Made by a program: the position numbers and the translations under genes
In this document: positions 22,580 to 35,019 of the stretch, one piece after another
Layout: each line of letters opens with the position of its first letter
Numbering within the stretch: the stretch's first letter is position 1
Notes under the pieces: generated by a model
Database searches by the model: none
Told to the model about the DNA's origin: nothing
The model's input: the letters and a program-made list of their open reading frames with translations, nothing else
Assembly (NCBI GenBank): GCA_016618085.1
Contig: JABLTG010000101.1
Span: forward strand, 6,709-70,708
DNA length: 64,000 nucleotides
Direction of reading: 5' to 3'
From: Neovahlkampfia damariscottae
Taxonomy: Eukaryota > Heterolobosea > Selenaionea > Neovahlkampfiida > Neovahlkampfiidae

Positions 22580-25500
22580 ATGTCAACGATACAAGACGGT
22601 TTTCTTTTATCTCAAGAAAATTTTGAAGTTTTAAATTATTTAGATGAAGAAGCTACTGTAATATAAATAAACAATATTAACCTTTTTCTCTTTTAGATTT
22701 CTCTTTGTACCAATTTATTAGATAAAACAGAAGTTATTGTCAGAAAAGTAGTTCCTCAATCATTATCGAAAGTATTTTTTTATCTAAATGATTTAATATT
22801 TTTCCTAAAGTTTGAAACTATCATTGATTATCGAGATTTAAGTATACTAAATCCTCTTGATTATTATACAGCGAAATCACTTCAAAGACAAAATTTATAT
22901 TTTTTAGTATCTGAATCATATGATTGTGGTTCTATTGATGATGTTATTTTAAAGTCGATTGAACTTCAAATCGACATTCCTGCAGAAGTTTTTTTCTTTT
23001 TTTTTTTTTAATTTTCTTGTTGAAGGTCATTTTATCATGGATAAAAAAAATAATCAAAGGATTACAATATATTCATTCAAAGGGCTTTATACATTCACTT
23101 ATTAATTCAGAAACTATTTATTTAACGACTTATGATAATTTAAAAAAAAACAATCTAAAATTCAACTTTGAATTACCAAAAGAAAAAGAAACAACAGAAG
23201 AAATGAAAGAATTAATGGAAAAAGGAATGCCTTGGAACTTGGAAACATGTGAACCAAAAATTGGAAACTTTGAAAAAATGATAGAAATAGGAGATCAAAT
23301 TATAAAACAAAACACATTTGACGATTCAATGTTATCATTTTTAGCACCTGAAGTTGAATCAAAAAAACCACTTGATGAGTCAATTGACATTTGGAGTTTA
23401 GGAATTGTCATTTATCAATTATATAAAAAAATACCATCAGGAGATGTACCTAAAATATCATCAATTATTACACAAGATCCTGATTTTTTTATACCTACTG
23501 ATAGTCAAGAAAACAAATCAAAATCAAAAATTGAGCAATTGATTTATTCATGTTTACAAATTGATACTTCAGATAGACCAACTTGTGAAGAATTAATCAA
23601 TTTCATTGATAACGAATCAGCTACAAGTTTAAAAAGTTATGCTTCAAGTTCTTCTTTATTGACTTTTAAAGTTGATGATGTTTTAGCTTCAATTAAATCA
23701 GAAAGAGGTAGAAAATTCTGGAAAGAATCAGGATGGAAAGATAAACCACAAGTTGAATGGATGGATTTTTTAGATAAATATTATGAATCAACTTCTTGGA
23801 AGAAAATTTCAAAAAATACAGTCAGAGGTTTAAAAAAGATTTTATGTGAAAGAGGAACAATCATTGTTACATATCAAACTTTTGATGATGCAATTTCAAA
23901 TCTTGGATTTCCTTTTGACATGAATGTTGTCGCTGGAATGGAAGAATCATTTAGATATTCATTTGAAATTAATAGTTCAAATCAAGTTGATGCAAAAGAA
24001 CAATATTTAAATTTGATTAAAAAAACTTCTGTTTTTTTAGATCCAATTTCACAAGTTTCAATGAGTTTAGTAGATCATTATATTCCTTTGAATATTGCTT
24101 TTGAAAATGAATTTGAAAAAATATCATTACCACAAGATGGATTAAAGTAAAATTGAAAACAAAATTTAAAAATTTTTTTAAAAGAACATTATTAAGTTCA
24201 ACAAAAGGAAGTAGAATATCTTTAACTGGATCTTCTTCATGTGGAAAAACATTCCTGTAAATTTTTTATTCATTTTTAAAAAAAAAAAAAACAGTTTGAA
24301 AATGATTTTACAAAAACAAGTTGAAAATGAAGATTTAGTTCCAATTTATGTTCCTTTAAAAATTTTATCAAATTCAGATGAAATCAAATTTAAGTGTAAA
24401 GTTGATTTTCCAAAATTAATAATCAATGGTAAACCTCAAATAGATTTGAATTTTTATTTTTTAAAGCATCTGCAAATTCAATAATGAACAAGAATTTTAG
24501 ATACTCTGAAGCAATTGAAGAACATTTATTGAAAGCATTTCAAGAAAAAAAAGTTTTTCTTTTATTTGATGGTTTAGATGAATGTAATGAAGATACAAGA
24601 GAATATTTAATTGAATTAATTTCTAATTTATCAACATCTCATCTTGATAATTCAGTTTTCATTTTAACAAGTAGAATGTTAAATTATTCAGAACATAGTC
24701 AACAATACTCTTCAAATTTTGAAGATGAAGATAGTTTCAATAAATTAAAATATAAAAGATTATTGGGTGTTTTAGAATTCAAAAATGCTAATTTATTACC
24801 TTTGAATGTAAATCAACAAGTTGAAATGACAAGAAAAGCAGGTTTACATTCACCACAATTTGATAATATTTTACTTGGTAAAAAATATTATGAATTCTCA
24901 AAAATACCATTATTTCTTTCATTTATGATTTGTTATTTTCGTGAACATCAATCTATGCCAGAACAAAAATCAAAATTATTTCAAAATGTCATAGAAATGA
25001 TCATTAATGTTTATTTTCAAAAAAAAGGTGGTAATCCAAGTCCAAATGAAATTATTCAAGAAAAGAAGAGTATTATTGATTTCTTGACAAAAATTGCAGT
25101 TTATATGCATCAAAATCGTTTAAGAGAATTTTCATTCAAAGATGTATCACAATTTGGTTTAGTTTTTGAAAACATATGGGAATCATATTTTGATAATATC
25201 AAAGGAGGTCTTTTTCCATTATTAGTTCCTGATGTTAATTCATTATCATTTTATCATCCTGCATTTCAAGATTATTTAGTTTCAACAAATTGGTCATCAA
25301 CATCAAGTCAATTAAGATCACAAAACAATTTTAAAAAGAATTCAAATTCAACAAAATTAACGAATTTTATTGATATAGTTTTAGATCCATGGTATAGAAA
25401 TACTATTTTATTGATGCCTGATATAATGAATAGAGAAGATCATAGAGATTTTTGTAAGTAAGTTTTTTTATTTGTTAATCAATAAGATGGCTTTTTAAAT

Positions 25501-27023
25501 CATCAGTATCATCACCTTATAAATATGCTTTATTAACAATCATCATGCAATTTATTGAATTAAGACCTACAACAGGAAAAGATGGAGAATTCAGAAATAA
25601 ATTATTAAAAATGATTGCTTCACAAAAACAAAATCTTTACGTTTTTGAAGGGTTAGTATCAGAAAGTGAAGTTTTAAGAAAAAGAGCAGCACAAGATTTA
25701 AATGTTAATGATACAGATCAAAAAAATTCTGTTTATAATTTCATTTTAAAAAATATTGAAAATGGTTATATTTGTGTTGAAAGTCTTGAAAGAATTGCAG
25801 AAAATCCAAATAACTCATTTAAGGAAATTTTAATTTCCAAATTGGATTTATGTACAAAAAATAATGATTTCAAAAATATGGCTCTTTTAATCATTGCATT
25901 AGGTTATTCAGTTCCAAAATATTATCAACCAATTTTAAGTGATGTTTTAAAATTTCAAAATGTCCAATCAGCAATGGTTAAAATTGGATTTTTAAAAGTA
26001 CTTGCTAGAATCATTACACCAGGTAATTTAAGTGCTATTGATATTGTATTAAATGTTTGTAAAAATACATTTGATCAAATTGATGATTTTCAAGCAGAAT
26101 TTGAATTTGAATTAGTTTCAACACTTGGTGAGATTTCATTCAAAACATCCAATGAAAATGTCATTTTAACATTATTATATTTTGTTCAACATGGATTAGA
26201 TATTTCTATTCAAAAAAAAGCTATTGAATCATTAGGCAAAGTTATCTCAACAACACCTTCAAAAAGTGTTTTATTTGAATTAAATGAATGTTTTAAAGAT
26301 TTCAAATTTTGGACTTTAATTCCTGAATTTAATCATTTTTATGATAAATCATTAATAGCATTTCCAAAAAGTAAAATTGAAATTGGAAAAGAGATTGATC
26401 ATATTCTTTCTTTTTTTGATCAAGAAAATGAAATTTATAAATTAGAATCTTGTAAGATTCTATTGAAAATAATAGATTTTAAAAACATGAAACAAGTTCT
26501 TAAAGTTATTTTAGCTTTACAAAATGCATTGATTGATTCAAATGAATTTTTTAGAGTTCAAATTCTTAAGAATTTATATCGTTTATATTTACATTTATTA
26601 GAAAACAAAAAGACAAATTTAGAGTTCATTGAACATTTAAAAAAAAGAATAATTGATCATTTTATAATTTCAATTATTGATCATTCTGATCTTGTTTCTT
26701 TACAAGCAACAAATTTATTATCAAAAATAACACAAAGAGGAGATAAGAATATAATTGAAATTTTAGAACAAATGACAAATGAAGATACTGAATTTTGTAC
26801 AACAAGAGCTCTTACATATATTGCTGATATTGATTATTTGATTTATTTAAATGGTAAATGTTCAAAGAATGATAATTTATCATTTCTTTGTTATGAAGGA
26901 ATTGTGAGATTTGTTAAATCTTCAAAAGAGAGAAAGAATTGTTTGACTCCAAAACAAATTGAACAAATTCAATCCATAAAATCATTAGAATCTCATTATG
27001 CTCTGTATGAAATTTATTTTTAA
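22580..27023 (+). CDS. Pseudokinase-NACHT-HEAT repeat protein (NLR-like STAND NTPase)
   Basis: Eight exons (22580-22657, 22697-22771, 22811-22987, 23026-24146, 24185-24256, 24295-24428, 24467-25457, 25487-27023) join in frame to 1,394 residues. Residues about 40-305 are a protein-kinase fold: YIHSKGFIH, then LAPEVESKKPLDESIDIWSL and DRPTCEELINFI. The catalytic loop reads HSLINSET where HRDLKPEN is expected (D is L135, K is N137) and DFG is NFE (191-193), so it is a predicted pseudokinase. A NACHT/STAND NTPase follows: Walker A GSSSCGKT (499-506), Walker B VFLLFDGLDE (582-591) and sensor FILTSR. From about residue 880 come HEAT-like helical repeats, in place of LRRs. Role unknown: signalling hub or innate immune sensor by analogy with NLRs. 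The region about 335-470 is an unassigned linker domain. Confidence 0.8.
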
Positions 27024-27042
27024 ATAAAGAGCTTTTTATTGT

Positions 27043-29011
27043 CTATTGGTGTTCTTTAGGTTTGAAAAATCGAATTGAGAATGTTGATTTCAATTCATGA
27101 TCAACGAATTCTTGATTTTTGATGTAATTTTCGTATTCAGGTGAATCAATAAAACGAGCGTATGTATCTGATAAGTTAGTTTTGACTTCATTGAAAGCGT
27201 CATCAAATAAATCATCATCAAATTCAACTACATTTCCTCCTCTATAATCAAATTTTGATTTTAATTTATTTGCAACTCTTCCCGGGCAATTTATACGTAA
27301 AGTAGATTTATCTCCATTGAAGTAAGTATAAAAAATGTCACAACCAATTTCTTTCTTCTTCCATTTGCTTTTGGTATTGTTGTATTTCAGAATATCTTCA
27401 TAGCACAAATACTACAAATTTTGTCAAAATTATGATTGTTTTTTACATTTTCTAAGGACCATTCAACAACAGCAAATTCACGAAATTGTTTTTTTAAGTC
27501 TTTATTTTTCATAATTTCATCCAATGAATCAAAGGCCCAAAAACTGTTTTATTTTTAAGTAGATTGTAATTAACAAAACAAGTAAAATTTGATAAATTAA
27601 CAGTCCATATTGATAAATTGTGATGAATATGGAACTGATGATATTGGTATTGTTCAAATCTCTTCCATTTCTAGCAACTGAGTTTCCAATCAATTTAATA
27701 AGAAAACCTGAAAAATATGAAAATGATACCAACATTCCAACAATAAATTCAACTCTGAAATAAAAAGGATCTCTGAAGAATAGATAATGTATGATATGTT
27801 GATAAAATGTTTTTGGGAATTGTCTCAATTTTTTCTTTCACAACTCTAAACAACAAAATAGAAAATTCAATGAAACATCACAAAATCCAATCAGCAATAA
27901 AATCAAAAAATTGATGAAACTGATTGTACCATAAACATAATAATTGATCGATTTGATTGGCGAATCACAACTAAAATTAAAAATAGTAAATAAAATTAAA
28001 TTGACAAAATGAGAAGAATAAAATGATGACCAGAACAGAAATATAAGGTGATGATAATTTTCCTAAAATAACAATAATTTTGTAAAAGATTCCATGTCTA
28101 TCTTTTCTAATTTTATCTTTTCTAGAATTTAAAATTGACAAAAAAATAAAACGTAAATAATTCAATGGAACTAATAGACCAATCAAACATAATAAATTCA
28201 AATAAACCAAAGAAGTAAAATAACATTCATATTGAGTTGCTGTTTTAGCATCAATGTAATATCTCTGAAGTGGTGCCAATGATAATAAGTATTGAATAAT
28301 GACAGCGATTGGTGGAAAAATACTTCTTGATTTCAATGGTTGTTCATTTCTTAAATAGATCAAAATTAAAAATAATAAAATATAAAATCCTTCTTCTAAA
28401 TACAATGTTTCTACTCCTACACTGGCAAATCTTAAATAATCAAATGAAGAGCAGGAATTGGCTGTTTGATTCACATTCCATTTTGTGATGGCCAAATAAT
28501 CATGTCTTGGGAAATTTGTAATATTTACAATTGGAATGCTTGAATATGCTACAGAAATATAATTCACTCGATTAGCCAATCGTGGTGTAAGTTGATAAAG
28601 TAATTGTTCTGTGGCATTTGGTTGAGTATTATCAAAATAAAGTAGTCTTTTGGGTATATTTTCGTTAAAAATCCTCTCATGGTGATTATTCAAAATTCCT
28701 CCTTTTAGTAAATTGCTGTCTCTGAATTGAAAAAAAATTAATAGTGAAGAGTTGATGTTTTGTTCTGTTTGGAAAGAAACAGAAGACCAACTTGATTTTT
28801 TAATTCCTAGAGTATTCACAGTAAGTGAAATTATATTTGTTGTTGGAGGTATTTGATAAATCAAACGTGAAGGTGTTTTTGGTGGAGGAAATTTAGATGG
28901 AACTTGTGATACTTGCCATTCTATTCTTGTATCTTTTCTTGTTATACAGGTGAGACCAAATGATTTTGTTATCAACAGCAAAAACAAAACCGATGTCAAC
29001 CAATTTATCAT
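27043..29011 (-). CDS. Seven-transmembrane receptor-like protein with C-terminal RGS domain
   Basis: Multi-exon minus gene. ATG 29011 opens a signal peptide (MINWLTSVLFLLLITKSFG). An ectodomain with N-glycosylation sequons follows, then seven membrane helices spread over the exons between 28420 and 27540. The helix-linking segment RNEQPLKSRSIFPP closely matches RNSQPLKSRVFVPY in the EGF-7TM-RGS gene at 35020. After the last helix the final exons encode an RGS-type domain (about 27500-27043) ending DTYARFIDSPEYENYIKNQE, the final helix pattern of RGS boxes. RGS domains accelerate GTP hydrolysis on Galpha; 7TM-RGS proteins such as plant RGS1 combine receptor and GAP. No EGF repeats here. Convergent with the NACHT gene, 19 bp apart. 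Confidence 0.75.
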
Positions 29012-29186
29012 CCAATGAAAAACTGTCGTTTTCAACGGTCCTTCTAAAATTTAAAACTTGGTTGATATCCAACAATTGAAACGAAAAAACAGGTTATATT
29101 TGAGAGTATTTTTTCCACCAATCATTTATCATTTATTTTTGTTCTTCCTTTCAACAGAATCCCACTGTCCTGGAAGGATACTTCAA

Positions 29187-30080
29187 ATGGATAAACAGCA
29201 ACAAGATTTAATAGAATCATTTAATAAATTAAAATTGGAAAAAGAAAAATTAGAACAAGAGAATACGGTTTTAAAAAATGAACTGTTAAATTTAAAACAT
29301 CATCGGAAAAATTCAGTGAATAAAATCAGGTTAAACATTGGAGGAAAGTTATTTACCACCAGTATAACAACTCTGACCAACGAAAAAGATACATTTTTCA
29401 CTTCCATGCTTGGAAAAAATTTTAATACTCAACCTGACGAAGATGGAGAATATTTTATTGATAGAAATCCGGAATACTTTCATTTAATTTTAGATTATCT
29501 TCGAAATCCCACTAAAGATTTAGACTTAAGTGATTTGAATCCAAAACAATTAAAAGAGTTTCAATACGAAGTTGATTATTATTCAATAAGGAGTTTACAA
29601 GTTGAACCACAAAAAATAATTGAAATTATAGCAATAGGAGATAAATTATCAGTTAAAAAATTAGATGTGAATAAATACAGAATATCAAAATCTAATTCGT
29701 CAAATTGGGATGCTAATATTTCATTTTCATCATGTAAAAAATTCAAAATTACAGCTATACAAAATTGTGTTTCATTAGCCATCGGTTTTATAAAAAAAGA
29801 AAATTTGAATGTCAATGAAATGAACATGTATAATGGATATTTCATTCTATCAAATGGAGGTGTTTTATGTTCAAAAAATGATAATTTCAAATCATATGGT
29901 AAATCATTCTATTATTCAGGTCATTTAATTGAAGTTATTTTTGAAAATAATACTTTGAGTTTTTTGATTCAAGGTAAAAATTTTGGAACTGCATATACAG
30001 GTTTGGATTCAAATTTGATTCCTTCTATTGATGTTGGATCTGCTAGTGCATGCTTTGATATCGAATTTTTCAATAAATGA
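29187..30080 (+). CDS. BTB (KCTD/T1-type) protein with C-terminal SPRY-like domain
   Basis: Single exon, 297 residues from ATG 29187. An N-terminal coiled coil (LIESFNKLKLEKEKLEQENT) leads to a T1/KCTD-type BTB domain at about residues 50-140: NKIRLNIGGKLFTTSITTLT, FFTSMLGKNF, and GEYFIDRNPEYFHLILDYLR. The C-terminal 140 residues show SPRY/TRAF-like beta strands (ISFSSCKKFKITAI, GYFILSNGGVLCS, HLIEVIFENNTLSF). KCTD proteins are cullin-3 adaptors and some bind G-beta-gamma. A frame extends upstream, but the coiled coil starts cleanly at this ATG. Next to the 7TM-RGS gene. Confidence 0.8.
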   Translation: MDKQQQDLIESFNKLKLEKEKLEQENTVLKNELLNLKHHRKNSVNKIRLNIGGKLFTTSITTLTNEKDTFFTSMLGKNFNTQPDEDGEYFIDRNPEYFHLILDYLRNPTKDLDLSDLNPKQLKEFQYEVDYYSIRSLQVEPQKIIEIIAIGDKLSVKKLDVNKYRISKSNSSNWDANISFSSCKKFKITAIQNCVSLAIGFIKKENLNVNEMNMYNGYFILSNGGVLCSKNDNFKSYGKSFYYSGHLIEVIFENNTLSFLIQGKNFGTAYTGLDSNLIPSIDVGSASACFDIEFFNK

Positions 30081-30087
30081 ATTTTTT

Positions 30088-33021
30088 TTATTTTTTGTTG
30101 TTCAATAAATGTGTCACTTGGAAATATTCATTTTCTAAAATTTCAGGGTTGTTGTTTTCTTCTGCATAATAAACTAACTTATTTAATGCATCAAAATATA
30201 AGTTTTGTGAGTTTCTAACAAGTTGTCTCATGATAAATTTACTTGCATAACTGTGAAATAAGTTAGTCATTTTTTTTGATTTTTAGTTTACTAGCAAATG
30301 GATGCATTTTGATGATCTAATGCTGTAATAAAGAATGAATTACCACCAATTAAATCTAAATTTGATTTTTTTTTACATTTTTCAAGAATGAAAATGAAAC
30401 AAATTACTTTGATATTTGGATCAAAAATGTTTAAATATAATTGATGGAAAATAGTCACATGTATTTCTTTGATTAAATTTGATGGAATTTGAATAAAACC
30501 TTCTCTAAATAAAGCACACCAATCTTCTTTTTCATTCAAAACTTTTTGTAAGTCTTTATCATAAATGGAAACTAAATCAACAATTAAATAAAATGCTTGT
30601 AAGAGTAAATTTGGATTTGTTTCTTTGATATGAAAGAATTGAAGTAATGAATCATTTAAATATTTAAAAAGATCATTCAATTTTTTTTCATCATGAAAAA
30701 CTTGAAATTTTGATTTTTTATATAAAACTATTTTCTCAACTAAATTCAAATAAATTGATCTTCCTTTTGACTTTTTACACAATTCAGACATTAATAATTC
30801 ACCAATTTGATTCACTAATAGTTTTAAAATTTTCTAAAAAACTAACATTTTTCATCAGTTAAACAAATGAATAACATAGATTCTCCATTTTTTCTTTCTA
30901 AAGGATCATTCGAATAAATTAGATATTTCAAAACTGAGAAATGTTCATTTGTATTAGTTTCATGTAAAAATTCAATACATCTTGAATTTATTTCATTTTC
31001 CATCTATAAAAAAATAAAAGAAAAAAAAATGATACCATGAGATACTTCGAACTCAAGTTGTAAAGTTCAAAAACAAAATTGACAATTGTTTGTTGATCTA
31101 AAGAATCAGCAATTTTTTCTTTCAAAACAAGCTCAATCGAGAGAAATTTTGAAAATTTTTCGATAAATTTTTCCGGTAAAAACTTGAATATTTGATCAAT
31201 ATATAATTGAGCATCTGATGAAAATAATAGATTTAAAAGTTCACTTTCTTGATTTGGTTTAATTTTCTTTTGTTTCTTCAATTCATTGGTCAAATAATCA
31301 AAAATAATAATGAATAAATTTTGTTTTGTGATCAATGAGCGAGTCGCTAAAAATTGATCAATAATCACCGAAACTCCACCAATTTTTTGAATTTTCTCTT
31401 GATCATAAACACCTTCATGATATAAATTATTGATTAAAAGAGTAATTAAAAATTTTTGGCATTCTAGTTCATTTGTTTGATTTAGTAATTTCAATAAAAC
31501 TCTTTCATCAAAATAATACAAACTATAGAGACTTGAATCAAAATTTAAACTTACATTAATTTGTTAAAGTTCGCATTCAAAGAATAAGCATGCAAATGTA
31601 TGAAAATTAAATCCCAAATTTCTTTATCATTTATAATATTTAAATAAATGAATAATGTCATTTCGGAGAATCTTTTGAATATTTGTTCCAAGCATAATTG
31701 ATTTTCTTTTTTTTTTAAAAATATGTATAAGTTATATAACATTTCAAATGATCTAATAATCGCACTTTTTTCTTTTAATTCTAATAATTCAAAGAAAAAT
31801 CTTCTTGTATGGAAGAATGCTATTTTATTTCCTTTTAATAAAAAATCGCCAAATACCTGGAAAATTGATTTAATTGGACAGATGTTTAACTTACATGAAT
31901 GATAATATTTTGAGCAATAACGGTTGATTCAGGATCAATTGGTTTTAAAATTAAATTTAACAAATCATCAAAAGATTTTTCATTCAATTCTTGTGGTAAA
32001 TTCTCATTATTAAGAAATATCTTTGGTGATTGATCTAACATTGTTAATTTTATTGAGTCTGTCATTTTTCTTGTTTTTTCAATTTCTTTTACTTTTGAAA
32101 TGTCATTTGTTAAATATTTGTTAATTGTTGAAGATAAATCAAGTTCAGGAAGTTTATCTTCAAATTTGGTAATTTTACGAAATTGCCCTCCAAAAACAAT
32201 ACCTTTGAAAAATAAATAAAAAATGAAAAATGAATTACAATCTAATGAAGTCTTATGAATGACTTGAAATTTGATTCTATTTTCAACAAAGTTTTCTTCA
32301 ATTTGATTTTTCTTTTTTGGATCTGTTGGTCCTAAACTTTGTGATCTACCTGAAAAAGTATGAAACAAATAATATTAATACCATCCGATCTTTTATGTGA
32401 TTTTCTCTCTTTTTCAATTTTCAATTTCAAAGTTTTAAATTTTTGTTGATCTTCTGTATTTAAACCTTGTACATGCTCAAGAACCATATTTTCAAGTAAA
32501 GAAACCAATTTCAAAGTCATTTTATCTTTAATAACTTGATCTTTTTTTATTGACCAACAATGTTGATCAATTTGCACAGCACATGAAACAGAAGGAACAT
32601 TCTACAAAAAAATTAAAAAAAAAAAAAAAAAAACAGTTTTGAAATTTGATATAATTAAATGAACACATTTATGAACTACTAACTGATCAAAAAAATATTC
32701 TTTTGATCTTTTCATAATTTGTAAATAAACTACAGAAGTGTTTGTTATGTTTTTTTTTGGAAATACCTAAATCTGTAGTGTTTGGATTTAAAAGATATTT
32801 TTGAAATTGTAAAAAACTTTCAACAGGTACTTCTTCAATTAAAGAAGTTATTGATACAATAGTGTTGAAGATTATGTCTTCAACAATTGACTCTTTTGTT
32901 CTTTGATAACCTTGTTGAACTAATCTTGTTGAAGGTTTCATTGTTGCTTCAAAGGAAGCTAAAGTTTAGAAAATAGAAATTTACCAATTGGTGAATTTGT
33001 TGGAGCACTTCCAAGAAACAT
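30088..33021 (-). CDS. Large alpha-helical (ARM/HEAT-like) protein, family not recognised
   Basis: Multi-exon minus gene of about 850-900 residues. The start is set by a short first exon at 33021 (MFLGSAPTNSPI) spliced by a 26-nt intron to ASFEATMKPSTRLVQQGYQR. Early segments read EDIIFNTIVSITSLIEEVPV and, after two introns, VPSVSCAVQIDQHCWSIKKD. The rest is helical pairs rich in Leu/Phe/Lys, including FKFLPEKFIEKFSKFLSIEL, consistent with armadillo-like solenoid. No catalytic motif seen. Introns near 32970, 32730, 32640, 32370, 32230, 31880, 31540, 31010, 30840 and 30290 are likely but not all verified. The last exon ends TAA at 30088. Confidence 0.55.
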
Positions 33022-33059
33022 CAAGATTTGAAATATAATTGGATGAAAAAAAAACGTTT

Positions 33060-34732
33060 TTATTTTTTCTTTTTTGATTTGTTTTTATTTTTTTTTGTAT
33101 TATCTAAAGTTTGAACTTTTTTTTTTCTGTCTTTATCTTGTTGTTTGGATTCTGTAATTTTTTTCAAAATTTCTGGATGATGTTTTTCCATCCATACTTT
33201 ACAATCATCCCATTCTTTTTGAAACTCACAATATTCAGCTGGTGTTTTACACATAGGACATATCACAACTTCAACAGGATCAACTTTTTCTTGTTCATCA
33301 TTTTCTAAATTTTCAAAAGAATCAAAATCAATCTCTTCTTCTTCATAATCTTCATCTTCCTCTTCAATAATAACTTCAGAAATATATTCTCTAATAATTT
33401 TTGGCTTGTCATTTTTTTTTGGTTTTCCAACATTTTGTAATCCTTCTAATTCTAACCATTTAAAAAATTCAACTCGTTCTTTTCTGAAATTAAAATCTGA
33501 TGTCAATTTAATAACAAAAGATCTCATTAATTCAACTTCATCATCACTTTTATTTTCTTCAAGAAATTCAACAAGTAATACATCAAATGTATTTTTTGAG
33601 TCTTTTGTGACATCTTTAATGATTTTAGATTTGTCTTTTATTTTTTGTTCAGCTTCTTCTTTCCATCCTAAAATAGCTTTTCTTCTATCCATAGAAAACT
33701 AAAATTAAAAAAAAAAAAAACACAAACATTTGTTGTCGAAATTACATCATCAATGACATTTTGACAGATTGCTTTCAAAATTATTCTTTCATTTAAAATT
33801 TTAGCATTTGGTGAAATTCCATGAGCACAAGCATAATAATGTGTTTTACATTTATACATATCTCCTTCCTGAAGTTTTTTAATTTTTTTAATCTTTTTTT
33901 TACATCAAAACAAATAACATAACCTGAATATTTTAGTGTGTCATTTTTTTACCTTCTTTATCCTTTTGTAAGGATATAGCTTGAAGTAAAGTTACAACGT
34001 CTGTTGGAGCATCTTTCCATCTTTTAACCATTGGAATTCCAAATTCTTCAGCAATTTTTGAATTTTCTTCATAACTTCCATATTCACCTGTTTTTATATC
34101 TCTTATATTAAGTAATGTTAAATGAGTTTTGTTGTATTTAATCACAATTGCATTATTTGAGTCACAAAATTCCAATAATGGAGTTTTACCTCTTTCAATC
34201 ATTGTTTTTGAAAACTTTTCATATTTTTCTTTTAATTTTTCTTTTTCTAAATAATATGCGATTTCATTTGTAAAGTCTGTAAATCCTGACATTGTTAAAT
34301 AACGAACTTCGTCATTCACTACAAGTGGTGAAATTAAACTGCCATCTAATTTTTCAATAACGTAAAAATTTCTCTTGAAATTAATATTTTCAACCTTTTG
34401 ATTTTAGTTTTATTTTTTTGTTACAAGTGTTTCTTCTTTTTCATTCAGGTTGAAGAATTTATGAAATCTTCTTCCAACACATTTTTGTGTTTTATCATTG
34501 AAAGTGATACCTCTACATTCTCTTCTAATCAAAAATTGTCTTTTTTCATTTTCATCTTTTGCTTTTGAAAGGTCTTCAATGTGAGTTTGTTTTTAAAAAA
34601 ACCTGGGAATGTGCTTCCGTCACACCTGATGTATTTAATGGTAGTGAATCCATATTTTTGAAATCTTTTGAATTCAGGAAGATGTTTTACTGCGCTCCAA
34701 GTTTCTTCAAGAGTTAGTTCGTGTGGGTACAT
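33060..34732 (-). CDS. T4 Rnl1-type RNA ligase fused to a DENR-like zinc module
   Basis: Six exons (34732-34603, 34573-34425, 34394-33953, 33923-33904, 33868-33746, 33698-33060) join in frame to 500 residues; one exon is 20 nt. Ligase motifs in order: RRECRG (upstream Rnl1 signature) with RRFHKFFNLNE; motif I EKLDGSL with nucleophile Lys108 (KxDG); motif III/IIIa region LLEFCDSNNAIVIKY; motif IV EGYVICF (240-246); motif V KCKT (253-256). An all-helical region follows, then an acidic linker, and a zinc module ICPMCKTPAEYCEF...C with Cys 435, 438, 445 and 454. That is the same C-x2-C-x6-C-x8-C spacing and PTEYCE-like core as the N-terminus of DENR, the 40S-binding recycling factor. A Lys-rich tail ends the protein. 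Predicted to seal RNA 5'-phosphate/3'-OH ends, perhaps at ribosomes. Confidence 0.85.
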
Positions 34733-34744
34733 TTTCTCTTAAAA

Positions 34745-34950
34745 AAATGATGATTGGTGGATTTGCTTCACTCTTGAATTTGAAGAATCTATGAAAATTG
34801 TATTTTGGATTTGTGAGAACACAAAAAGGAAGCATTTTCCTGTGAGCTTTATCATGTGAATTAGGTTCAATTTCTCTGAGAAAACATACATTAGAATCTA
34901 TTTTAGAACGTAGATCTAAAATACGCTACAGATTAGGAATTTTAACCTTC
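34745..34950 (-). other. Open segment upstream of the RNA ligase gene, possible ligase-related fragment
   Basis: On the minus strand a stop-free frame of about 65 codons reads ILDLRSKIDSNVCFLREIEP and later LPFCVLTNPKYNFHRFFKFK. The NFHRFFKFKSE string resembles RRFHKFFNLNE in the ligase just downstream. It has no good ATG. It may be a 5' exon of another transcript or a relic of a partial duplication. The rest of this 290-bp gap holds a TGATTGG box at 34751-34757, 18 nt from the ligase ATG. Confidence 0.3.
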
Positions 34951-35019
34951 TTGATCTAGTGAAAAAAAAAAATAATAATCATTGGTCAATTTTGCTTTTC
35001 TATTTTGCACCTTCTTCTG

